Shown: positions 1 to 5,342 of the stretch, one piece after another
Position numbering within the stretch: the first letter of the stretch is position 1
How the letters are laid out: each line of letters starts with the position of its first letter
DNA from: an uncultured Lachnospiraceae bacterium
GTDB taxonomy: Bacteria > Bacillota_A > Clostridia > Lachnospirales > Lachnospiraceae
Direction: 5' to 3'
DNA: 5,342 nucleotides
Assembly (NCBI GenBank): GCA_946613735.1
Contig: CAMOFS010000129.1
Span: forward strand, 1 to 5,342
The notes under the pieces: model-generated
What the model was told of the DNA's origin: nothing
Seen by the model: only the letters and a program-made list of their open reading frames with translations
Databases searched by the model: none
Translations under genes and position numbers: made by a program

Positions 1-644
1 AAACTCTCCCAAGAGCTCATCCAATGAGTTTCTGACCGCATTGTTTACAAAAACTGACCCCTGGGACCCCCCTATGATAAGGAGTATCGCTTATCTCCCT
101 TTAGACCTGTGAAATCAAGGGCTCTCTGCCTGTCTCCCTCCAAGAGTTCTTTTCTGATGGGAGTGCCTGTCAGAACCGCCTTGTCAGCCGGAAGGTTTTT
201 TATGGTCTCCGGGAAGTTGCAGCATACCTTTGCCGCACCACGCATGGCAATCTTATTGGCAAGTCCCGGAGTCATGTCCGACTCGTGGATGATGGCAGGT
301 ATATGAAGTCTGCCTGCAGCCAAAACCACAGGAACCGACACAAAACCGCCTTTTGAAAATATCACATCCGGCTTTTGGCTTTTAAGTATCCTTTTTGCCT
401 GGAAGTATCCATGGATGACCCGAAATGGATCCGTAAAATTCTTGATGTCAAAATATCTCCTGAGCTTTCCTGAGGCTATGCCGGTGTAGGGTATACCGCA
501 ATTTTCTATAAGCTCCTTTTCCATCCCTGTATATGAGCCAATATACGATATCTCGTAGCCCCGGTTTTTAAGCTCGGGTATCAATGCTATGTTAGGTGTC
601 ACATGTCCGGCTGTACCACCGCCGGTCAAAATTATCTTTTTCAT
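1..644 (-). pseudogene. murG: UDP-N-acetylglucosamine--undecaprenyl-pyrophosphoryl-MurNAc-pentapeptide GlcNAc transferase, frameshifted and cut by the window edge
   Basis: MurG adds GlcNAc to lipid I to make lipid II on the cytoplasmic face of the membrane. The N-terminal Rossmann half is clear: the glycine-rich loop GGGTAGHV at residues 8-15, then [22 protein letters not shown] and LTGTPIR, all standard MurG signatures. The reading frame ends at a TAG (72-74) after about 190 residues, where about 360 are expected. Reading the minus strand one frame over from about position 90 to the left edge restores [18 protein letters not shown], the conserved start of the C-terminal UDP-GlcNAc-binding half. 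One base is therefore missing around 87-92 (AAGCGA where AAGGCGA would keep frame). The chosen start is the ATG at 642-644 ([10 protein letters not shown]), with AAAAGGA 7 bases upstream. An in-frame ATG at 683 would add 13 residues but has poorer spacing. The gene is essential in walled bacteria, so a sequencing or assembly error is the likelier reading. The 3' end lies outside the window. Confidence 0.88.
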
Positions 645-680
645 ACTGATGTCCTTTTGATCCTCTACAGTTACATCAGT
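645..680 (-). promoter_or_regulatory. murG translation initiation region with inverted repeat around the Shine-Dalgarno
   Basis: On the minus strand, ACTGATGT (680-673) and ACATCAGT (652-645) form a perfect 8-bp inverted repeat separated by 20 bases. The right arm abuts the murG ATG, and the AAAAGGA ribosome binding site (658-652) sits at the 3' end of the loop and touches the stem. If the hairpin forms in mRNA, it would flank the ribosome binding site and could modulate murG initiation. Only the repeat is directly visible, and the regulatory role is inferred. In the surrounding intergenic stretch 681-774 I see no convincing -35/-10 pair and no GC-rich hairpin with a U-run, so whether murG has its own promoter is open. 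Confidence 0.35.
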
Positions 681-774
681 CATTCTAACATATATAGTCC
701 CTTTAAGAAACCGGTTTTATACAGTTGATGGTTCGAGTGATGATTGGGCGACGGTTTAAGTAGACAGATCTTTT

Positions 775-1974
775 TTATACCATACGGTACACCACATCTG
801 CAAATGATATCATATCCATACGGTTTAGTCTTTGCGGCTTGTGATAAGGCAGGATCTCTCCATTTACAAATGTGCCGTTTTTGCTGTTTAGATCGACTAT
901 GAAAAAACCTCCGTCCTTCCGGTAGATCTTGGCATGATAACGGCTTACGGCCTCAGATGAAAGAATGGCATCATTCCCTCCTGAGCGGCTACCTATGGAA
1001 AATGGGTTTTTATCCACCACCAGGTCGCAGCCTCCTCTTCCTCCTGACTCGTATATAAGCTTCCCACTGCAGTAATTTTTATCCTCGGATAATAGTACAG
1101 TCTCCTCTTCATGAGATGGCATCTCATCAAACTCTATGTCTTTAAAGGGCCTTTTCTCCGGCAAAAGCTTTCGTCTGCCACAGATAAAATCCGGCAAAAG
1201 CTCCAGGACACCATCCTTCAGCCTTCCCAAAAGTGTAGGTATGATAGCGTTTTTTTCTTTATGCATGCCGGTTTTTACGGGACCCTCCTCCATGAAACCA
1301 TCCTCCGAAAAGCTTTCACCATATACAGCTACGGGTTCCGCTGTTACGTCTGTGTGCTCCTGTCCCGATATTGCCGACGCAAAGAAGGCCATATCATCAG
1401 ACGCATCGTTTTCATGATCAGCATTCTTTCCGTACTCCCCGGACAGTCTTTCCTCCAGATCGTAAAATGAAAACTCCTCCCTTTCAGTGATGGAATAAAG
1501 CTCGTAGCATAATGCGGTATCCCGGGTCTTTGAGTGATCGACCTCAGATATCACAAACCTCATCAGCTCTGCCAGCTGCGCCTTTACATCCTCATGTTCT
1601 ATGGGACAAAAGCAAAGCATGGCAAGTAAGGCTTCACCCCGCTTTTCAAAAAATAAAGTGTCGGGATGCAGCAAAATATGTTCCTCATCTATCAGATACT
1701 TTGACAGTTGCTGACAGGACTCCTTTACAGCAGAAAACAGTTCATAAAGCTTATCTCCCGTAATACCGTCGCACATCAGGATATCGCGGAAAGAACGCAT
1801 CCCGCCTATCTCATACCAGAACTGCGTCCTGCCGTTAAGTTCCAATGAATGAAACCTTAAAAGCCGTACGATGTCATTTTCCTTTAGCATCTGTTTTTCA
1901 AAGCCTACCGGAAGCTCATGTCCCTCAAGGACCATAAAGCTGCCCCGGGCAGTCCTTTTATATTCCACCTTCAT
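775..1974 (-). CDS. DUF6382 domain and C-terminal FHA domain protein of the Tad locus
   Basis: This 399-residue protein has no signal peptide or membrane segment, so it should be cytoplasmic. Residues 1-175 match the DUF6382 family as I know it, starting MKVEYKRTARGSFMVLE and including LLHPDTLFFE near 101-110. Residues about 180-300 form an acidic, low-complexity linker. Residues 323-399 are an FHA domain, a phosphothreonine-binding fold: SRYH (Ser344, Arg345, His347) and NSKNGTFVNG (Asn366, Gly367, Asn371) are the canonical binding-loop motifs. The usual IGR motif reads IGSR here, with Ser329 in the arginine position followed by Arg330. Just before the FHA, EEETVLL (Thr292) resembles an FHA-ligand threonine with Leu at +3. 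The start ATG overlaps the preceding TadE stop (ATGA), with GAGGGA upstream at 7-nt spacing. Family members commonly lie at the end of clostridial Tad operons. Its role is inferred to be phosphorylation-dependent regulation or scaffolding of the pilus machine, and no partner is known from sequence. Confidence 0.88.
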   Translation of the reverse strand: MKVEYKRTARGSFMVLEGHELPVGFEKQMLKENDIVRLLRFHSLELNGRTQFWYEIGGMRSFRDILMCDGITGDKLYELFSAVKESCQQLSKYLIDEEHILLHPDTLFFEKRGEALLAMLCFCPIEHEDVKAQLAELMRFVISEVDHSKTRDTALCYELYSITEREEFSFYDLEERLSGEYGKNADHENDASDDMAFFASAISGQEHTDVTAEPVAVYGESFSEDGFMEEGPVKTGMHKEKNAIIPTLLGRLKDGVLELLPDFICGRRKLLPEKRPFKDIEFDEMPSHEEETVLLSEDKNYCSGKLIYESGGRGGCDLVVDKNPFSIGSRSGGNDAILSSEAVSRYHAKIYRKDGGFFIVDLNSKNGTFVNGEILPYHKPQRLNRMDMISFADVVYRMV

Positions 1975-2267
1975 GACTGTCCCTCTTTCGTTTCCTCGTC
2001 CAAAAGTCCCTTTACTGTCCTGCTTATCCTAAACAGTTCCTGTGGCTTTGTGTCCGGCACCTCATAAGAAGTCACTGTCTCCATGGCCGAGCCATAAAGA
2101 CCTATCCCTCCCATAAATAAAAGCCCAATAAAAATCATACATATCCCCATTACAGCAGCCGCCTCCACTGTATATGCAGCGCGAAGCCTTTTGGGAAATA
2201 TATCTTCTCTTTTCATATACTCTCTAAAGCGGTATCTCACCCCGGGACCGCCTTTTACTATCTTCAT
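1971..2267 (-). CDS. Small TadE-like pseudopilin
   Basis: This 98-residue protein has a basic N-terminal leader of about 30 residues, then RAAYTVEAAAVMG followed by a single hydrophobic segment (about 37-60) and a short polar C-terminus. The pattern A|AYTVE, with Glu35 at position +5 of the predicted mature protein, is the class IVb prepilin/TadE signature, so cleavage between Ala30 and Ala31 by the A24 peptidase encoded immediately upstream is expected. TadE-type pseudopilins are membrane-anchored minor components needed for Flp pilus assembly. The start ATG overlaps the peptidase stop (ATGA), and GGAGG lies 9 bases upstream inside the peptidase gene, which indicates translational coupling. 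It is shorter than typical TadE (about 130-200 residues), with almost no extracytoplasmic domain, so it may act mainly through its membrane helix. Confidence 0.82.
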   Translation of the reverse strand: MKIVKGGPGVRYRFREYMKREDIFPKRLRAAYTVEAAAVMGICMIFIGLLFMGGIGLYGSAMETVTSYEVPDTKPQELFRISRTVKGLLDEETKEGQS

Positions 2268-2695
2268 GTTGGCATACCTCCGTTACAAAACATGACAATT
2301 AAAAACCCCGCAAATAAAAACGGCACAAAGGGAAGCTCATGGTTTTTGTTTTTGTCAAACATGACCATGGCAACCACTCCTCCGATGGCCGCTAAGATCA
2401 TGCCTATCCAAAGCATGAATACATTTCCCCAAAAGCCCATGTATATCCCTGTGACGATAAGCAATAATGCATCACCCTTTCCGATCTTTTCATGGGTAGC
2501 GATGCTAAGTACATAAGCACATGCTCCCGGGATCAGCCCGGACGCCATCCCAGCATAGCTGATCCTTCCAAAGTACAGATGCAGTATTACCCCGGCTATT
2601 CCCCAAAGCATCATGGGGATCACCGGCACAGTCTTTTTTTTGATATCCTCTATGGACATATGCAAAAGCATACCTGTCATACATATAGCTTCCAT
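2264..2695 (-). CDS. A24 family prepilin peptidase (TadV/CpaA type)
   Basis: This 143-residue polytopic membrane aspartyl protease is expected to cleave leader peptides from Flp pilin and the TadE-like pseudopilins of the same operon. Both catalytic motifs are present: the first aspartate in SIEDIKKKTVP (Asp17) and the second in the GxGD motif GKGDALLL (Asp75). The C-terminal LPFVPFLFAG (121-130), before a last hydrophobic helix, is also typical of the family. It lacks the N-terminal cysteine/methyltransferase domain of PilD-type enzymes, as expected for the short TadV/CpaA class. The start ATG (2693-2695) follows GGAGG (2706-2710) by 10 bases, inside the last codons of the upstream pseudopilin gene. 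The gap to that gene is 3 bases, and the stop overlaps the next start by ATGA. Confidence 0.92.
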   Translation of the reverse strand: MEAICMTGMLLHMSIEDIKKKTVPVIPMMLWGIAGVILHLYFGRISYAGMASGLIPGACAYVLSIATHEKIGKGDALLLIVTGIYMGFWGNVFMLWIGMILAAIGGVVAMVMFDKNKNHELPFVPFLFAGFLIVMFCNGGMPT

Positions 2696-2698
2696 ATA

Positions 2699-3607
2699 TT
2701 AAGAACCTCCGCATTTGGGGCAGGCATGATACCTTGACTCTGCCTCAGATAATGTCATCATGGACAGAGTTCTTTTTAAGCCGCTGCAGGATACACTGCT
2801 GTGATAGCATTCGCCCCAGCTTGTGACATAGACTCCCTCCCCTGCCTTTCGTCCGCAAAGTGGACAGCATCCATACCTGTGACCACTGCAGTTTTTAAGT
2901 GCCGTAAGTGCAGATGCCCGGACACCCTTAATGGATGGATTTATATAAGGACAGTCCATAGATCTGTGATACGCACTACCATATGGTGTCACATATACGT
3001 ATTCACCATCGGCCCCTTCCTCATGGGGATCATATCCGTTCCATATCCTCGCACTCTTTTTCTGGTAAATAAATAGCCCTTGCCCGGAAAACATCCTGAT
3101 AGGCAAATTTACACGATATACCGCAGTTAGGGTTATATCCTTTTTGTCAACTTCGCTTTCACCCAAATATACTCCTGCCACACCTCCAAGCACCGCTCCA
3201 TCCAGCTTTACATCGCTCGTCAAAAGCTTTGTGTAAAACATGGCCGATGCTGCATACACATTTGGGTCTTTTGAGCAGACAGCCATGGTGTTGACTGTCT
3301 CGGAAAGTGAAGTATCTATGGCCCAGCCTATCATCACCAGTCTGATGAAGAACATGATACATACGGCAAAGCTCATAAACACAGGAAGCGCCACTGCTGC
3401 CTCCACACTATAGGATGCCTTTTGTCTGCCGGAGAGCCGGTAAAGATGTCTCTTTATGTGAAAACGTGATCGATTGAGGGGTAAATGTCTATTGCAGACG
3501 CTACCAGCACATCCATCATCTGTTGATCCGCTGGTCTGTGGAAAGAGAGACTTAACTTTGTTGATAACTGAAAACATAAAAACTATTAATTGTTGAGAAA
3601 GAGACAT
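2699..3607 (-). CDS. TadE-like pseudopilin with two C-terminal His/Cys (probable zinc-ribbon-like) repeats
   Basis: This protein has 302 residues from the chosen start. Residues 1-64 form a long basic leader. Then come KASYSVEAAVALPVF and a hydrophobic helix at about 72-93. A|SYSVE (Ala64/Ser65, Glu69 at +5) is a class IVb prepilin/TadE cleavage signature, so the C-terminal part should be outside the membrane. Two related modules end the protein: VYVTPYGSAYHRSMDC...CPLC and VYVTSWGECYHSSVSC...CPKC, each with H-x4-C...C-x2-C (His214, Cys219, Cys248, Cys251; His269, Cys274, Cys296, Cys299). The first also has an extra Cys240 and Cys247. This looks like a metal-binding or disulfide-bearing module. 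I chose the ATG at 3605-3607 because GGAGG (3618-3622) lies 10 bases upstream. An in-frame ATG at 3629-3631 would add 8 residues but has only GTAGG directly touching it. The gene follows the DUF5702 gene with a 25-base gap and precedes the peptidase that should process it. Confidence 0.85.
   Translation of the reverse strand: MSLSQQLIVFMFSVINKVKSLFPQTSGSTDDGCAGSVCNRHLPLNRSRFHIKRHLYRLSGRQKASYSVEAAVALPVFMSFAVCIMFFIRLVMIGWAIDTSLSETVNTMAVCSKDPNVYAASAMFYTKLLTSDVKLDGAVLGGVAGVYLGESEVDKKDITLTAVYRVNLPIRMFSGQGLFIYQKKSARIWNGYDPHEEGADGEYVYVTPYGSAYHRSMDCPYINPSIKGVRASALTALKNCSGHRYGCCPLCGRKAGEGVYVTSWGECYHSSVSCSGLKRTLSMMTLSEAESRYHACPKCGGS
2702..2833 (-). repeat. His/Cys protein repeat 2 of the TadE-like pseudopilin
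   Basis: This segment encodes VYVTSWGECYHSSVSCSGL, a short spacer rich in Ser/Glu, then YHACPKCGGS at the C-terminus. The ligand pattern is H-x4-C-x21-C-x2-C. The VYVTxxGxxYHxxxxC start is shared with module 1, consistent with an internal duplication. The VYVT-G-YH-C...CxxC arrangement also resembles small Ada-like or nuclease-tail metal-binding modules known from other Firmicutes proteins. That resemblance is recalled, not searched. Confidence 0.68.
2846..2998 (-). repeat. His/Cys protein repeat 1 of the TadE-like pseudopilin
   Basis: This segment encodes VYVTPYGSAYHRSMDCPYI, a ~20-residue spacer, then CCPLCGRK. The four putative ligands follow H-x4-C-x28-C-x2-C. It aligns with the next module at VYVT, Gly, YH, Cys and CPxC but has a 7-residue longer spacer containing an extra cysteine. 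The repeat is at protein level, and the DNA has diverged. Confidence 0.7.
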
Positions 3608-3617
3608 CTTTATCCAC

Positions 3618-3622
3618 CCTCC
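3618..3622 (-). promoter_or_regulatory. Ribosome binding site deciding the start of the His/Cys TadE-like gene
   Basis: GGAGG lies 10 bases before the ATG at 3605-3607 and downstream of the alternative ATG at 3629-3631, so it can only serve the former. This fixes the protein at 302 rather than 310 residues. Confidence 0.65.
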
Positions 3623-3632
3623 GGCAAACATC

Positions 3633-5165
3633 CTACAAGTATGACAACTTCATTTCCTCCCTGAATTCATAGTTGCAAACCCTCGGCGTCACTAGCGGCG
3701 CCATGCTTAAAAACAGGGGAGAACCTGACATTGTCACGTGATACGTAGCTTCCATCATCATGTTGTCCATCCTGACATTTCTATAATCTAAATTTTGATG
3801 GAGTTCTTCCTCCATCAGGTCCATGGGGCGAAGTCCCAGCTTCTTTTCCGAAGTAATGGTCAAAAGCGCGAACAGATAGCCCTTGTAATCCAGCCCCGAC
3901 GATACATCCCTGGCCTTGACATCGGTGTTGAGGTATTCAGGCAGTGTCATTAGTTCACTGGTCCAGTTTGAAGGATCCTTTATTAGCGGCACTCTGCCAC
4001 CACTAAGTAAAAGACGCACATCCAGTACACTTTCCACATACGCCCAGGCTGACATTATAGCCAGGGCTATGGCCGGCTCCAGCTCGGGGTTTAAAAGTGC
4101 CGCCGAAGCTGCAGCCGCCATCTCCTCAGCCTCTGCCCTCCTGGCAGTGTCAGAATAAAGCGCAGCCAGGTTTTCAGCCTCTCTCAATGCCAACAGTTTT
4201 TTTACAACGGATCTGAGATTCTCCTCATCCGTAAGATTCCCGCTTACTACGTACTCAAGCTCATACTTCACATGGGCCCGGCTTTTTTCATCTGTGTAGC
4301 ATCCGAGTCTGTCTAAAAGATACAGCTTGTACATAAGCTTTTCCGACATGCTCAATGTCTTTTTTTCTGCAGTGCCGTGATTAAGCGGCCTTTTTGAGAC
4401 TCTTTGATCCGCTGTGATCCTGCCGGATGAAACAACCATATCGCTTCCAAGCACCTGGTACAGTACACCTCTCTTTTTAAATACAGATACGGCTTCAGTG
4501 ATCCTGCTGCTTTCGTCATCTCCGCTCTCATCAGCCGGTATCGTTCTTTTCCCTGCCTTTGCACCGGTGACATAGATATGCGGCTCACTTATATGCATCC
4601 CCATACTGTCCATTCCAGATAGAGCACATGCAGTATATCCTCCGGTATCATAGTCCGTCGAGCCTACACTTTCGGCAGCATGCCCGGCTTCCTCCCACTT
4701 TTGCAAAAGCTCTGCAGGAATATCATATACCGCCTGGGTGGCCGCTTCCTTCATAAATGCTTCCCCGCCATAATCGGTAAGCAGTGTTACATCAGACAGC
4801 TTCTCATCCCCAGGGAACATACGGCAGAGATTTACATACGTGATGATGCCACCATCCTTTTTGGGACTTCCACCCTCTGATGCATAAGACGTCATCCGTG
4901 ATAAAAGCTTTTTCTCATCGGGGGTGGATCTGCCATATCCTAAATCCACTCCGAGGATCCCATATTTTTCATATAAAAGCCTGTTGTAATCTCCAAGTCC
5001 GCTTGAAGCTGCACCGGCCACAATAGTGTGGGCGGTGCTCTTCATACAAAAGTACCTCACTACCTCGGACATGGTAAAAAACAGTGACATTACCATGGTC
5101 AGACAAAGCACCATGAATATGGTTATGCTGCCTTGTTTTCTTACATCAGACACTTTTAGCATCAT
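3633..5165 (-). CDS. DUF5702 domain-containing TadG-like protein of the Tad locus
   Basis: This protein has about 510 residues. A short basic N-terminus with KQGSITIF leads into one hydrophobic helix (about 14-33), then EVVRYF (Glu34, Arg37), and the rest should be extracytoplasmic. Family features recognised as DUF5702 are DYNRLLYEKYGILGVD (about 59-74), YELEYVVSGNLTDEENLRSV (about 301-320) and DVRLLLSGGRVPLIKDPSNW (382-401). An alanine-rich helix lies at about 340-375. The anchor resembles TadG, but the +5 glutamate of TadE/Flp proteins is replaced by Phe17, so peptidase processing is doubtful. The start is one of two adjacent ATGs (5163-5165 or 5160-5162), preceded by GTGGAG and overlapping the 3' end of the flp gene by 17-20 bases. 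An in-frame TTG at 5220-5222 has no ribosome binding site and lies deep inside flp, so it was not used. Its molecular role is unknown. By position and topology it is probably a large minor pilus or assembly component on the cell surface. Confidence 0.82.
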   Translation of the reverse strand: MMLKVSDVRKQGSITIFMVLCLTMVMSLFFTMSEVVRYFCMKSTAHTIVAGAASSGLGDYNRLLYEKYGILGVDLGYGRSTPDEKKLLSRMTSYASEGGSPKKDGGIITYVNLCRMFPGDEKLSDVTLLTDYGGEAFMKEAATQAVYDIPAELLQKWEEAGHAAESVGSTDYDTGGYTACALSGMDSMGMHISEPHIYVTGAKAGKRTIPADESGDDESSRITEAVSVFKKRGVLYQVLGSDMVVSSGRITADQRVSKRPLNHGTAEKKTLSMSEKLMYKLYLLDRLGCYTDEKSRAHVKYELEYVVSGNLTDEENLRSVVKKLLALREAENLAALYSDTARRAEAEEMAAAASAALLNPELEPAIALAIMSAWAYVESVLDVRLLLSGGRVPLIKDPSNWTSELMTLPEYLNTDVKARDVSSGLDYKGYLFALLTITSEKKLGLRPMDLMEEELHQNLDYRNVRMDNMMMEATYHVTMSGSPLFLSMAPLVTPRVCNYEFREEMKLSYL

Positions 5166-5313
5166 GCTCCACTTTGTCCAGTATTTCCCCGGCAACCTTT
5201 GTAATCCTATCTTTAAATGCAATCACAAGGGTAATAAGCACCACCAGGATCAGTATGACCTCTACCACTCCAACTCCATCTTCTTCCGTCATAAATCTTT
5301 TTATCTCCAACAT
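5146..5313 (-). CDS. flp: Flp1-type class IVb major pilin
   Basis: This short gene encodes 55 residues. A 13-residue leader MLEIKRFMTEEDG is followed by VGVVEVILILVVLITLVIAF and a short charged amphipathic tail ending HDAKSV. The cleavage site G|VGVVE, with Glu18 at +5 of the mature 42-residue protein, and the unbroken hydrophobic helix are the hallmarks of Flp/type IVb pilins. The mature product would polymerise into the pilus fibre after cleavage by the A24 peptidase encoded downstream. The ATG at 5311-5313 has an excellent AAAAGGAG (5320-5327) 6 bases upstream, the strongest ribosome binding site in the window, as suits an abundant structural subunit. The TGA stop at 5146-5148 lies inside the start region of the DUF5702 gene, so the two are translationally coupled. 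It is easily missed by gene callers because of its length. Confidence 0.9.
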   Translation of the reverse strand: MLEIKRFMTEEDGVGVVEVILILVVLITLVIAFKDRITKVAGEILDKVEHDAKSV

Positions 5314-5319
5314 ATCTCT

Positions 5320-5327
5320 CTCCTTTT
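5320..5327 (-). promoter_or_regulatory. Strong ribosome binding site of the flp pilin gene
   Basis: AAAAGGAG lies 6 bases from the ATG and is nearly complementary to the 16S rRNA 3' end. It supports the short pilin ORF as a real, highly translated gene. No promoter is visible in the few bases left before the window edge. Confidence 0.7.
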
Positions 5328-5342
5328 CTATATTTCATGTTT

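Noticed and set aside
645..683. Upstream in-frame ATG for murG adding 13 residues
   Set aside because: The AAAGGGA upstream of it is about 14 bases away, whereas the ATG at 642-644 has AAAAGGA at 7 bases and gives the standard [11 protein letters not shown]-terminus.
684..774. Possible promoter (TATAAA or TATATA elements) or terminator between the FHA gene and murG
   Set aside because: AT-rich hexamers exist, but none has a matching -35 at 16-18 bases, and no GC-rich stem with a T-run is present. This is not enough to call either element.
1111..1470. Plus-strand open frame of 119 codons
   Set aside because: It lies wholly antisense to the linker and FHA region of the DUF6382-FHA gene, has no recognisable motif or ribosome binding site, and its composition is that of a shadow frame. 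The other plus-strand frames across the window are the same.
5166..5222. TTG-initiated N-terminal extension of the DUF5702 protein by 19 residues
   Set aside because: There is no ribosome binding site before the TTG, and the stretch is the flp pilin gene read in another frame. The adjacent ATGs at 5165/5162 fit better.
5328..5342. Possible C-terminal tail (KHEI then TAG) of an upstream gene such as tadC
   Set aside because: Four codons and a stop are far too little to support a gene. The position would suit an upstream Tad gene, but the window ends there.

Overview
The window looks like a chromosomal piece of a Gram-positive Clostridia, most likely Lachnospiraceae. The evidence is the combination of a DUF5702-type protein, a DUF6382-FHA protein, Flp1-type pilin and TadE-like pseudopilins typical of that group, AAGGAG/GGAGG ribosome binding sites, and a MurG of Firmicutes type. 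No database search was possible, so the taxonomic call rests on family recognition. All genes lie on the minus strand and read from right to left. There are no RNA genes, mobile elements, CRISPR arrays or plausible plus-strand genes.

Region 1 (5313 down to 775) is the distal half of a Tad/Flp (type IVb) pilus operon. In transcription order it encodes: a 55-residue Flp-type major pilin; a ~510-residue DUF5702 protein with a TadG-like N-terminal membrane anchor; a ~302-residue TadE-like pseudopilin whose C-terminus carries two tandem His/Cys modules (H-x4-C...C-x2-C); a 143-residue A24 prepilin peptidase (TadV/CpaA type) with both catalytic aspartates; a 98-residue TadE-like pseudopilin; and a 399-residue cytoplasmic DUF6382-FHA protein. 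Genes overlap or are a few bases apart (flp/DUF5702 overlap, two ATGA start/stop overlaps, a 3-nt gap), so they should be co-transcribed and translationally coupled. The ATPase and membrane platform genes (tadA, tadB, tadC) would be expected upstream, beyond the right edge.

Region 2 (645-774) is a 130-base intergenic stretch with no clear terminator or consensus promoter. It has a perfect 8-bp inverted repeat that places the murG ribosome binding site in a hairpin loop.

Region 3 (644 to the left edge) is murG, the lipid II-forming GlcNAc transferase. It is broken by a one-base frameshift near position 90, after which the GGSQGS motif resumes in another frame. Because MurG is essential, a sequence error is more likely than true gene loss.

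Functionally, the peptidase is expected to process the Flp pilin and both TadE-like proteins in the same operon. The DUF5702 and TadE-like proteins would be minor or assembly components, and the FHA protein may link pilus assembly to Ser/Thr kinase signalling. The most unusual element is the paired His/Cys module on the extracellular part of the larger pseudopilin.
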